DNA of 64,000 bases from QZKY01 sp942492925. GTDB lineage: Bacteria > Pseudomonadota > Gammaproteobacteria > Burkholderiales > Burkholderiaceae_D. Shown here piece by piece: positions 24,545 through 32,483 of the stretch (position 1 is the first letter of the stretch; every line of letters begins with the position of its first letter). The notes under the pieces were generated by a model. That model did not search any database. It saw only the letters and a list, made by a program, of their open reading frames with translations, and was not told the origin of the DNA. The DNA is taken from assembly GCA_942492925.1 (NCBI GenBank), contig OW818641.1:434001-498000 (forward strand), in the 5' to 3' direction. Position numbers and translations under genes: made by a program.

Positions 24545-24584
24545 AAGCACCCGTAGTAAGTTGTTAGTTGTTATAGGCAAGTTG

Positions 24585-25319
24585 CTACAGCTTGATGCCG
24601 GTGTGCAAGGCAGCGACACCGGCCGTCAAATTGAAATAGTCCACACGCTCGAAGCCTGCATTATGCATCATTTTCCTGAGCGTCTCTTGATCCGGGTGCA
24701 TGTGGATGGACTCGGCCAGATAGCGGTAACTGTCCGCATCGCCGGTGATCTGCTTACCCAGCCAGGGGAGAAAAGAAAAAGAATAGGTGTCATAGGTTTT
24801 TTGCAGCGGCTCCCACACTTTGGAAAATTCCAGCACCAGCAGTTTGCCGCCCGGTTTCAATACGCGATGCATTTCCGCGAGCGCGCGTTCCTTGTGCGTC
24901 ATATTGCGCAAGCCGAAGGCGACAGAAACGCGATCGAAATAATTGTCGGGAAACGGTAGCGCTTCGGCGTCACAAACCAAGATGGGGGCCACCAAGCCAT
25001 TATTCAAGAGTTTGTCACGCCCCACGCGCAGCATGGATTCGTTGATGTCGGTGAGCCAGACCTGTCCTTGGGGGCCGACCTGTTTGGCAAAGGCGGCTGC
25101 GAGATCGCCAGTGCCGCCCGCAATATCCAGCACGCGAAAGCCGGGGCGAATGCCCGCCTGCGCGATGGTGAATGCTTTCCACAAGCGATGCAAGCCGCCG
25201 GACATCAGATCGTTCATCAAATCGTATTTGCCGGCGACCGAATCAAAAACGCCGGCGACGCGTTTGACCTTGTCGTCTTCGGGAATGGTTTCAAAACCGA
25301 AATGCGTTTGCTGTGTCAT
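24585..25319 (-). CDS. ubiE: Ubiquinone/menaquinone C-methyltransferase UbiE
   Basis: A 244-residue SAM-dependent methyltransferase that methylates the benzoquinol ring in ubiquinone synthesis. Motif I is LDIAGGTGDLA. The family signatures are KYDLMNDLMSGGLHRLWK near the N-terminus and RVSVAFGLRNMT, LKPGGKLLVLEFSK later. Start ATG at 25319 overlaps the stop of the HIT gene by 4 nt, so these two are translationally coupled. Its product feeds the same pathway as UbiB (21964) and UbiK (50347). Confidence 0.97.
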   Translation of the reverse strand: MTQQTHFGFETIPEDDKVKRVAGVFDSVAGKYDLMNDLMSGGLHRLWKAFTIAQAGIRPGFRVLDIAGGTGDLAAAFAKQVGPQGQVWLTDINESMLRVGRDKLLNNGLVAPILVCDAEALPFPDNYFDRVSVAFGLRNMTHKERALAEMHRVLKPGGKLLVLEFSKVWEPLQKTYDTYSFSFLPWLGKQITGDADSYRYLAESIHMHPDQETLRKMMHNAGFERVDYFNLTAGVAALHTGIKL

Positions 25320-25750
25320 GCGAGGGCCAGTTTTTGCACGCGCTGAATGAGGGCAGTGCGCAGCTGCGGCAAGCGTGCATGGCGTGTGGCGAGTGATTCG
25401 GGAGCCGTGGTGCGTTTGGCTTCGGCCCAGACGGGTGCGGGGAAATGCGCATCATCGGCATAGCGCGGAATGATATGCCAATGCAGATGCGGCACGACAT
25501 TGCCCAGGCTCGCCAGATTGATTTTTTCCGGTTGCATGATTTCGCGGACAAGCGCTTCGACAGCGAGCACGACGCGCAGGCAGGTCGCGCGGTCGGCGTC
25601 ATCGAGATCGGTCATTTCGCGCACATGATCGTTCCAGATCACGCGGCAAAAGCCAGGATAGTTGGCATCGTCGACCAACACGATGCGCCATAGCGTCGTG
25701 CGGAGCATGACTTCGCCACCATCGTTTTGACACAGTTCGCAATAAGACAT
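25316..25750 (-). CDS. HIT family protein
   Basis: A 144-residue histidine-triad nucleotide-binding protein. The HxHxH core is HLHWHI near residue 91, followed by PRYADDAHFP, and the N-terminus has a Cys pair (CELC) as in many proteobacterial HIT proteins. These enzymes hydrolyse nucleoside phosphoramidates or dinucleoside polyphosphates; the substrate is not evident. It is the first gene of the HIT-ubiE unit with a 4-nt overlap. Confidence 0.9.
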   Translation of the reverse strand: MSYCELCQNDGGEVMLRTTLWRIVLVDDANYPGFCRVIWNDHVREMTDLDDADRATCLRVVLAVEALVREIMQPEKINLASLGNVVPHLHWHIIPRYADDAHFPAPVWAEAKRTTAPESLATRHARLPQLRTALIQRVQKLALA

Positions 25751-25826
25751 TGTGAATATTCTTGTGGATGAGGGGGTCGGCCTGACAACCGGGCCGACTG
25801 CAAAGGGCTAATACTACCGCATTCAA

Positions 25827-26318
25827 TCAACCTACCCAGCCAGCGATTTGACGCCAGATGTGATCGGGGACGTGCATCAAGGCCCACGTCATCAGGGCGT
25901 AGCGCAGGAATTTGCCGAGCGCCATGTACACCACGCACGGCCAGAACGGGAGTTTGAGCCAGCCGCCGAGCGTGCTGATGGGATCACCCACGCCGGGTAA
26001 CCAAGTCAGGAACATTGCCTTGGGGCCGAAGCGTTCCAGCCAGCCGAACCAGTGCGTCTTCTTTTCTTTCGCAAAGGTTTCATGCGCGCCGTACCCTATC
26101 CAGTAATTGATCATGCCGCCCAGTGTGTTGCCGACGGTGGCCACCAGCATCACGATCCAGAACAGGTTCAAGTCCGCTTTGACGACGGCAAAGACGGCGG
26201 GTTCCGAACCCATAGGCAAGAGCGTCGCAGAAATCAGACTGATCAGAAATACCGATGTCAGCCCAACTTGTGGGATTGCTAACCAGCCGAGCAGCCAGAG
26301 GACCGCAGATTCGATCAT
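25827..26318 (-). CDS. YqaA family (DedA/SNARE-associated) membrane protein
   Basis: A 163-residue inner-membrane protein of the small YqaA branch of the DedA superfamily. It has four to five hydrophobic segments and the family pattern GNTLGGMINYWIGYG in the first half. The re-entrant motif is WLPGVGDPISTLGGWLKLPFW. DedA proteins affect lipid flipping and membrane potential; for YqaA itself the function is unknown. It is a single gene divergent from ilvA. Confidence 0.88.
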   Translation of the reverse strand: MIESAVLWLLGWLAIPQVGLTSVFLISLISATLLPMGSEPAVFAVVKADLNLFWIVMLVATVGNTLGGMINYWIGYGAHETFAKEKKTHWFGWLERFGPKAMFLTWLPGVGDPISTLGGWLKLPFWPCVVYMALGKFLRYALMTWALMHVPDHIWRQIAGWVG

Positions 26319-26392
26319 GTCGCCTTCATATCAGGGATAAGGTTTGTCCATTATAATGTTCAAGTTGTCATCAAGGACAACCCCCCCCATTT

Positions 26393-27916
26393 ATGAATAA
26401 CTATCTCAAGAAAATACTCACCGCCCGCGTGTACGACGTGGCGGAAGAATCCCCGCTCGAACTGGCTCCCTTGCTCTCTGCGCGACTCGGCAACCGCGTT
26501 TTGCTCAAACGCGAAGACATGCAAAGCGTGTTCAGCTTCAAGCTGCGCGGCGCGTACAACAAGATGGCGTATTTATCGCAGGAACAATTGAAACGAGGCG
26601 TGATTTGCGCGTCGGCCGGCAATCACGCACAAGGCGTGGCGCTGGGCGCGCAACGCTTGGGATGCAAAGCCATGATTGTGATGCCGATCACGACGCCGCC
26701 GCTGAAAGTGGATGCAGTGCGCGCGCGCGGCGCACAGGTGGTATTGCACGGCGATTCGTTCACGGATGCTTACGATCATGCCTTGATGCTGGAACAAAAA
26801 CATGGCTTGACGTTCGTGCATCCTTTTGATGATCCGGACGTGATTGCGGGTCAGGGCACCATCGGCATGGAAATTCTGCGGCAGCATTCGGAACCGATCC
26901 ACGCCATCTTTGTGCCTGTGGGCGGCGGTGGCTTGATTGCCGGGATTGCCGCTTACGTCAAGCAAGTGCGGCCCGAAATCAAAATCGTCGGCGTCGAAAC
27001 CGTGGACGCCGATGCGATGGATCGCAGCTTGGCGTTGAAGCGCCGTATTACGCTGCCCGATGTCGGGCTGTTTTCGGATGGTACGGCGGTCAAGCTGGTG
27101 GGCAAGGAAACGTTCCGTCTCGCGCGCGAATATGTGGATGAAATGATCCTCGTGGATACCGACGCGATCTGCGCGGCGATCAAGGATGTGTTTCAGGATA
27201 CGCGCAGCATTCTGGAACCGGCGGGTGCGCTGGCCATTGCGGGTGCGAAGGAATACGTGGCCCGCGCAAAAAAGGCGAAGCAAGCCATTCGCAACGAGAC
27301 GCTGGTGGCGATTGCCAGCGGCGCGAACATGAATTTCGATCGCCTGCGTTTTGTGGCGGAGCAGGCGGCGCTGGGCGAGGCGCGCGAAGCCTTGTTTGCT
27401 GTGACGATTCCGGAAGAACGCGGCAGTTTCCGCCGCTTTTGCGAACTGGTTGGGCCGCGCAATGTGACCGAATTCAATTACCGGATCAGCGACGACAATC
27501 AGGCACACGTGTTTGTCGGGATGGGCGTTGAGAACCATGACGAACCGGCGAAGATCGCGCGGCATTTTGAGCGCCATCATTTCAAGACCCTGAACTTGAC
27601 CGATGACGAACTGGGACAAACGCACGTTCGTCACATGGTTGGCGGCAAGAGTGCGCTGGCGAAAGATGAATTGCTGTACCGATTTGAATTTCCGGAGCGC
27701 CCTGGCGCATTGATGCGCTTCTTGCAGAGCATGTCGCCGAATTGGAATATCAGCCTATTTCACTACCGCAACCACGGCGCCGACTACGGCCGCATCCTGG
27801 TCGGTTTGCAAGTGCCGAAAAAAGAAATGAAGGATTTTCGCGCGTTCCTTTCCACACTCGGCTATCGCCACTGGAATGAAACGGACAATCCCGTATACAA
27901 ACTCTTCCTGGGTTAA
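26393..27916 (+). CDS. ilvA: Threonine ammonia-lyase, biosynthetic
   Basis: A 507-residue PLP enzyme that deaminates threonine to 2-oxobutanoate, the first step to isoleucine. The PLP lysine is in SFKLRGAYNKM, the phosphate loop is VPVGGGGLIAGIA, and GNHAQGVAL binds substrate. The C-terminal 170 residues form two ACT-like regulatory domains (AVTIPEERGSFRRFCELVG and RFEFPERPGALMRFL), which mark the isoleucine-inhibited biosynthetic form rather than the short catabolic one. A run of C's and the weak site ahead of the ATG at 26393 give an unremarkable start. The next gene, queF, follows 20 nt later. Confidence 0.96.
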   Translation: MNNYLKKILTARVYDVAEESPLELAPLLSARLGNRVLLKREDMQSVFSFKLRGAYNKMAYLSQEQLKRGVICASAGNHAQGVALGAQRLGCKAMIVMPITTPPLKVDAVRARGAQVVLHGDSFTDAYDHALMLEQKHGLTFVHPFDDPDVIAGQGTIGMEILRQHSEPIHAIFVPVGGGGLIAGIAAYVKQVRPEIKIVGVETVDADAMDRSLALKRRITLPDVGLFSDGTAVKLVGKETFRLAREYVDEMILVDTDAICAAIKDVFQDTRSILEPAGALAIAGAKEYVARAKKAKQAIRNETLVAIASGANMNFDRLRFVAEQAALGEAREALFAVTIPEERGSFRRFCELVGPRNVTEFNYRISDDNQAHVFVGMGVENHDEPAKIARHFERHHFKTLNLTDDELGQTHVRHMVGGKSALAKDELLYRFEFPERPGALMRFLQSMSPNWNISLFHYRNHGADYGRILVGLQVPKKEMKDFRAFLSTLGYRHWNETDNPVYKLFLG

Positions 27917-27936
27917 AGGAAATAATCAGCGTCATC

Positions 27937-28776
27937 ATGTCTTCTCCCAATCACCCTGCAGATTCTCCGCTCGGCAAAACCGCTTCTTACGAAGGCGATT
28001 ACAATCCCGGGCTGCTGTTCCCGATTGCGCGCGCGCCGATGCGAGAGGCGTTCAACCTCGGCAAAACGGCGCCGTTTTTCGGCGTCGACATCTGGAATGC
28101 GTATGAATTGTCGTGGCTGAACATGCGCGGCAAGCCGCAAGTCGCGCTGCTGACCGTGTCCGTGCCGGCCGATTCGCCGAACATCGTCGAGTCGAAATCG
28201 TTCAAGCTGTACTTGAACTCTTTCAGTCAGACTAGGGTGGGCGGGCCGGAGGCGATGACCGAATTGCTGCGCGCGGATCTCTCCGCTGCGTTCGGTGCGT
28301 TTGTATCAGTCTCGCTCACGCCGCAGGAGGCCTTTGCCACGCTCGCGTTCGGTGAGCCGGAAGGCTTGCTGCTCGACCGGCTCGATATCGATGTGGATGA
28401 CTATTCGCCCAATGCTGCGTTGTTGCGCACCGACACCGAAGAGCCACCCGTGGAAGAGAAACTGGTGTCGCATCTGTTGCGCACGAATTGCCCCGTGACG
28501 GGTCAACCGGACTGGGCGAGCGTGCAGATTCATTACGTGGGCTTTGCTATCAATCAGGAATATCTGCTCAAATATCTGATCAGCCTGCGCATGCACAACG
28601 GGTTTCATGAGCAATGCATCGAGCGCATTTTCATGGACCTTCTCAATCAATGCAAGCCTACGAAATTGTCCGTGTATGGCCGCTTCACGCGGCGCGGCGG
28701 CGTGGATATCAACCCTTGGCGCACGAATTTCACGATTGGCGGCAGGCCATCGAATGCGCGGAATGCTCGGCAGTAG
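27937..28776 (+). CDS. queF: NADPH-dependent 7-cyano-7-deazaguanine reductase
   Basis: A 279-residue nitrile reductase of the long (E. coli-type, two-domain) QueF form that converts preQ0 to preQ1 in queuosine synthesis. Landmarks: ESKSFKLYLNSFSQTR (NADPH-binding), the catalytic Cys in LLRTNCPVTGQPDWASVQ, FHEQCIERIFMDL, and the C-terminal RRGGVDINPWRTNF. It lies 20 nt after ilvA and is probably read from the same promoter. No preQ1 riboswitch fits in that gap. Confidence 0.96.
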   Translation: MSSPNHPADSPLGKTASYEGDYNPGLLFPIARAPMREAFNLGKTAPFFGVDIWNAYELSWLNMRGKPQVALLTVSVPADSPNIVESKSFKLYLNSFSQTRVGGPEAMTELLRADLSAAFGAFVSVSLTPQEAFATLAFGEPEGLLLDRLDIDVDDYSPNAALLRTDTEEPPVEEKLVSHLLRTNCPVTGQPDWASVQIHYVGFAINQEYLLKYLISLRMHNGFHEQCIERIFMDLLNQCKPTKLSVYGRFTRRGGVDINPWRTNFTIGGRPSNARNARQ

Positions 28777-28786
28777 CAACCTGATT

Positions 28787-28885
28787 CCTTCTCCCTGTGA
28801 GGGGGAAGGTTAGGACAACAATCTACGAGGGCTTGTGGCGGCGAAGCCTAATTCCGCAAAGCGGCGTTAGGCCGGAGCCAAGATG
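28787..28885. repeat. Intergenic palindromes after queF
   Basis: Two hairpins. The first is CCTTCTCCC/GGGGGAAGG (about 28791-28812), likely the queF terminator without a T-run. The second, at 28836-28880, is nested: GCCTAA/TTAGGC enclosing CCGC/GCGG. The second resembles the sequence at 41690-41735. Confidence 0.6.
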
Positions 28886-28970
28886 CTTGGGGGGTGCGGT
28901 ACTCGATATAAAGAGAGGCGCGGCGTGCGAGTGTGGTTGGTGTGTCTATGAATTAAGCGCGCCTAACACC

Positions 28971-28998
28971 TTGCGCCCTCAAAAAACCAGCTTATAAT
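28971..28998 (+). promoter_or_regulatory. Candidate sigma-70 promoter for ptsN-hprK-rapZ
   Basis: TTGCGC (28971-28976), a 16-nt spacer and a perfect TATAAT (28993-28998), about 21 nt before the ptsN start. This leaves room for only a very short leader. Confidence 0.6.
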
Positions 28999-29019
28999 TC
29001 AGCACGGATTTAACTTGGA

Positions 29020-29499
29020 ATGTTGTTGATGCCACATCTCGCCAATATTTTGCCGCTTAACAATGTTTTGCTCGATATGGACGTGTCGAGCAAATCTGCT
29101 TTGTTTGAGCAAGCGGCGTCGCTGCTGGAAAACCATTGTGGCATCGCCCGTGCGACGGTGCTGGAAAGTTTGCTGGCGCGGGAGTCGGCGGGGTCAACTG
29201 GTCTCGGACGGGGCGTGGCGGTGCCGCATGGTCGCGTGAAGGGACTCAAAGGGGCCATGGCCGCATTTATTCGGCTCAAGGAACCGATTCCTTTCGATTC
29301 GCCGGATGGCCAGCCGGTCAGGGTGGCGATCATTGTGCTGATTCCGGACAATGTCACGCAACAGCATCTGGAAATTCTGTCGGAAATCGCCGAGATGTTT
29401 TCGAATGAAGCTTTCCGCACGATGCTGGCCGCAGAGTCCGCAGCCGATATCATTCACGCGAAGATTCTGGCGTGGAAGCCAGGTCGGCAAGCTGCCTGA
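29020..29499 (+). CDS. ptsN: PTS IIA-like nitrogen regulatory protein PtsN
   Basis: A protein of 159 residues (156 if the ATG at 29029 is used) of the EIIA-Ntr family, the regulatory output of the nitrogen-related phosphotransferase chain. The phospho-accepting His is in GRGVAVPHGRVKG, and SLLARESAGSTGLG is the conserved approach to it. It carries no membrane or EIIB domain. It is followed by hprK after 15 nt. In many proteobacteria an rpoN-hpf pair precedes ptsN; here there is a repeat region and a likely own promoter instead. Confidence 0.94.
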   Translation: MLLMPHLANILPLNNVLLDMDVSSKSALFEQAASLLENHCGIARATVLESLLARESAGSTGLGRGVAVPHGRVKGLKGAMAAFIRLKEPIPFDSPDGQPVRVAIIVLIPDNVTQQHLEILSEIAEMFSNEAFRTMLAAESAADIIHAKILAWKPGRQAA

Positions 29500-29514
29500 G
29501 GTGAGCGCGAGACC

Positions 29515-30450
29515 ATGGCCAATTTCCCGACCCTGACCATTCGGCAACTGTACGAGAGCAATGGCGGAACGCTGAGGCTGACCTGGGTGGCGGGTCACAA
29601 GGGCGGCGAGCGGCCCATGTCGGGCAACACGACGGCAGCCGCAGACCAGATTGGTCACCTGAATCTGATCCATCCCGAACGCGTGCAAGTGCTGGGCCGC
29701 CAGGAAGTCGGTTATTACAACCGGCTGTCGCCGGAATCGCGCGCCTACCAAATCCATGAACTCATCAACGGCAATCCTCCTGCCGTGATTGTCGCGCGCG
29801 GTCTGGATGTGCCCCCCGATTTGCTGTCCATCTGCGACGAAAACGACATTCCTGTTTTCGCCACGCCACTGTCAGCAGCCGAGGTCATCGACTTTCTGCG
29901 GGTTTTCCTGTCCAAAAGACTGGCCGAGCGCATCATCATGCACGGTGTGTTCATGGATGTGCTGGGCACAGGTGTGCTGATCACTGGCGAATCCGGTTTG
30001 GGTAAAAGCGAACTGGGACTCGAACTGGTGACCCGCAATCACGGGTTGGTGGCCGACGATGCGGTGGAATTTTCACGCATTGCGCCCAGCGTGATTGAAG
30101 GGCGTTGCCCGCCCTTGCTGCAAAACATGATGGAAGTGCGCGGCTTGGGGCTGCTCGACATCAAGGCGATTTTTGGCGAAGCGGCAATGCGTCGCCGCAT
30201 GCGCTTGCGACTGATCGCGCATTTGCAGCGTTTTCAGGGCGAAGAAAAGACCGATCGCCTGCAAATTGCCAGCATGACAGAGGACGTGCTGGGGCTGCCC
30301 ATCCGCAAGGTCATCATTCCCGTGGCGGCAGGCCGCAACCTGGCGGTGCTGATCGAGGCGGCCGTGCGCAACACCATTCTGGAACTGCGGGGCATCAATA
30401 CGGTGCAAGATTTCGTGGAGCGCCAACGCAAGGCTATGACCTCGGATTGA
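29515..30450 (+). CDS. hprK: HPr kinase/phosphorylase
   Basis: A 311-residue bifunctional enzyme that phosphorylates and dephosphorylates HPr on Ser46. The Walker A loop is GESGLGKSELGLELV, followed by the capping-loop region LVADDAVEFSR. The C-terminal HPrK signature is EVRGLGLLDIKAIFGEAA. The N-terminal domain is normal. Its target HPr, at 56514, keeps the Ser46 site. Ribosome site GAGGTGAG precedes the ATG at 29515. Confidence 0.96.
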   Translation: MANFPTLTIRQLYESNGGTLRLTWVAGHKGGERPMSGNTTAAADQIGHLNLIHPERVQVLGRQEVGYYNRLSPESRAYQIHELINGNPPAVIVARGLDVPPDLLSICDENDIPVFATPLSAAEVIDFLRVFLSKRLAERIIMHGVFMDVLGTGVLITGESGLGKSELGLELVTRNHGLVADDAVEFSRIAPSVIEGRCPPLLQNMMEVRGLGLLDIKAIFGEAAMRRRMRLRLIAHLQRFQGEEKTDRLQIASMTEDVLGLPIRKVIIPVAAGRNLAVLIEAAVRNTILELRGINTVQDFVERQRKAMTSD

Positions 30451-30537
30451 TAAATCCGCGAGAATGGCGCATCATCTTTCTGGCGCCTCGCGCCGCAGTC
30501 GTTTTGCGTCGAACAGATTCTTTCAATCGAGCGGCTT

Positions 30538-31398
30538 ATGCACATCGTCCTCATCTCTGGCATTTCCGGTTCCGGCAAGTCCGTGGCATTGAACATGCTG
30601 GAAGACCTGGGCTATGTCTGCGTCGACAATTTGCCGCCAGTCTTGTTGCGCGAGTTGGTGGCCACGTTCGTCAAGGAAGGCCAGCACCGTCTGGCGGTGG
30701 CGATTGATTCCCGCAGCGTGTCGTCACTGAAAGGCTTGCCCGATGCTGTTGGCGCGATACGCCAGGACGGTCACGAGATCAAAGCCCTCTTCCTGACGGC
30801 GGATACGCGCACGCTGGTTGGCCGTTTTTCAGAAACGCGTCGCAATCATCCCTTGTCGCATCGCCTCAGTTCGGATGGCAGCTCGGAACCCCGTTCGCTG
30901 GTAGAGGCCATCAGGGAGGAGCGCGAGTTGCTTACGCCCATCGAAACGCTGGGGCATGCCGTCGACACCACGAACTTGAGCGCCAACCAGTTGCGCAATT
31001 GGGTCAAGGAATTTGTCGAAACCGATCGCGCGCCGCTGACGCTGTATATTGAATCCTTTGCGTTCCGTCAGGGCGCGCCGCGCGATGCTTCGCTGGTATT
31101 TGATGTGCGCGCGCTCCCGAATCCCCACTACGATCCGGCATTGCGCCCGTTCAGCGGGCTGGACAGTCGCGTGGCCGCTTATCTCGAAGCGCAACCCGAG
31201 GTGACGGACATGCTCACCGACATTACCGCGTTTGTTGACAAGTGGTTGCCCTCCTTTAAGCAGGACAACCGCAGCTACGTCACCATTGCCATCGGTTGCA
31301 CCGGCGGCCAGCATCGCTCAGTTTACATGGTGGAAAAACTCGCGCAGCACTTTCGGAAGATGGAAAGTGTGGTGGTGCATCACCGCGGTTTGATGTGA
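30538..31398 (+). CDS. rapZ: RNase adapter protein RapZ
   Basis: A 286-residue nucleotide-binding protein. Walker A is GISGSGKSVALNMLED at the N-terminus, and the C-terminal domain carries the CTGGQHRSVYMVE signature with VHHRGLM at the end. In enteric bacteria RapZ delivers the GlmZ small RNA to RNase E, controlling glucosamine-6-phosphate synthesis; whether betaproteobacteria use it the same way is not established. It is the third gene of ptsN-hprK-rapZ. Its last 19 nt overlap the end of mutY on the other strand. Confidence 0.95.
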   Translation: MHIVLISGISGSGKSVALNMLEDLGYVCVDNLPPVLLRELVATFVKEGQHRLAVAIDSRSVSSLKGLPDAVGAIRQDGHEIKALFLTADTRTLVGRFSETRRNHPLSHRLSSDGSSEPRSLVEAIREERELLTPIETLGHAVDTTNLSANQLRNWVKEFVETDRAPLTLYIESFAFRQGAPRDASLVFDVRALPNPHYDPALRPFSGLDSRVAAYLEAQPEVTDMLTDITAFVDKWLPSFKQDNRSYVTIAIGCTGGQHRSVYMVEKLAQHFRKMESVVVHHRGLM

Positions 31399-32471
31399 TT
31401 TAAGAGTTTCCGCACTGGCGCGGGCAATCCCAGTTTTTCGAGGCTTTCAAGTTTGTGCCACGCCAACGTGCTCTTGGCGTTCAGGGGTTTGCGCTGTTTA
31501 AGCGAAACCGCAAACGGATGGATGCGCAATTTGAAGTGCGTGAAGGTGTGCGAAATTGCAGCGAGGGGTTCAAGCTGAGAGACGACACCAAACTTCGCTG
31601 CAGCACGACGGATGCGTTTCGGATCACCTGCTTCTACTTCCGGCAGCGACAGCAATCCGCCCCAGATGCCGGAGTCAGGGCGTTGTTCCAATAAGATTTG
31701 TTTGCGATGCACGATGACGAGCGTCGCTACTTCGCGTTGCGGAATGGGTGCGGCGGTTTTGCGCGTGGGCAGTTCGGCGGTGCGATGCGTGGCATGTGCG
31801 ACGCAGCAATCCACCATCGGGCAACTGGCGCACAGCGGTTTGGTGCGCGAACACAGTGTGGCACCCAGATCCATCAAGCCTTGCGTGTACGCTTCGATCC
31901 CGTTCTCGGGAAGCAGGGAGTGCGCCAGCAGCCACAATTGCTGTTCGACTTTTTTGTCGCCGGGATAACCGTCGATGCCGAACACCCGCGTGAGCACGCG
32001 CTTGACGTTGCCGTCGAGGATGGGCGCCCGCGCGCCGGTGGCGAAGACGCTGATAGCGGCTGCGGTGGAACGCCCGATGCCGGGCAAGGTCTCCAGTACA
32101 AGCGGATCGGTCGGGAAAGTGCTTTCATGATCCGCCACCACTTGCTGCGCGCAGCGATGTAGATTGCGGGCGCGGCTGTAATAACCGAGACCGCTCCATA
32201 ACGCCATGACATCGCCAACCGGTGCAGCCGCCAGCGAGCGCACATCGGGAAAGCGTTCGAGAAAGCGAGCGTAATAGGGAATGACGGTGGCGACCTGTGT
32301 TTGCTGCAGCATCACTTCGGACAGCCAGATGCGATACGCGTCGCGCGTGCCTTGCCACGGGAGGGCGTGGCGGCCATGGCGGCGCTGCCACGCGACAAGG
32401 GCATCGGCAAAAATGGTATGACCGATGCCCTCAGGCGGTGCAGCAGGAGCGAAGCGAGAACGAGGCGACAC
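31380..32471 (-). CDS. mutY: A/G-specific adenine glycosylase MutY
   Basis: A 363-residue DNA repair glycosylase that removes adenine opposite 8-oxoguanine. The catalytic Glu is in SEVMLQQTQVATV, the helix-hairpin-helix is LPGIGRSTAAAI, and the catalytic Asp is in PILDGNVKRVL. The 4Fe-4S ligands are in CSRTKPLCASCPMVDCC (spacing C-x6-C-x2-C-x5-C). A C-terminal NUDIX-like domain (about residues 245-360) recognises 8-oxoG. The 3' end overlaps rapZ by 19 nt in convergent orientation. Confidence 0.96.
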   Translation of the reverse strand: MSPRSRFAPAAPPEGIGHTIFADALVAWQRRHGRHALPWQGTRDAYRIWLSEVMLQQTQVATVIPYYARFLERFPDVRSLAAAPVGDVMALWSGLGYYSRARNLHRCAQQVVADHESTFPTDPLVLETLPGIGRSTAAAISVFATGARAPILDGNVKRVLTRVFGIDGYPGDKKVEQQLWLLAHSLLPENGIEAYTQGLMDLGATLCSRTKPLCASCPMVDCCVAHATHRTAELPTRKTAAPIPQREVATLVIVHRKQILLEQRPDSGIWGGLLSLPEVEAGDPKRIRRAAAKFGVVSQLEPLAAISHTFTHFKLRIHPFAVSLKQRKPLNAKSTLAWHKLESLEKLGLPAPVRKLLNHIKPR

Positions 32472-32483
32472 TTATGAACACAC

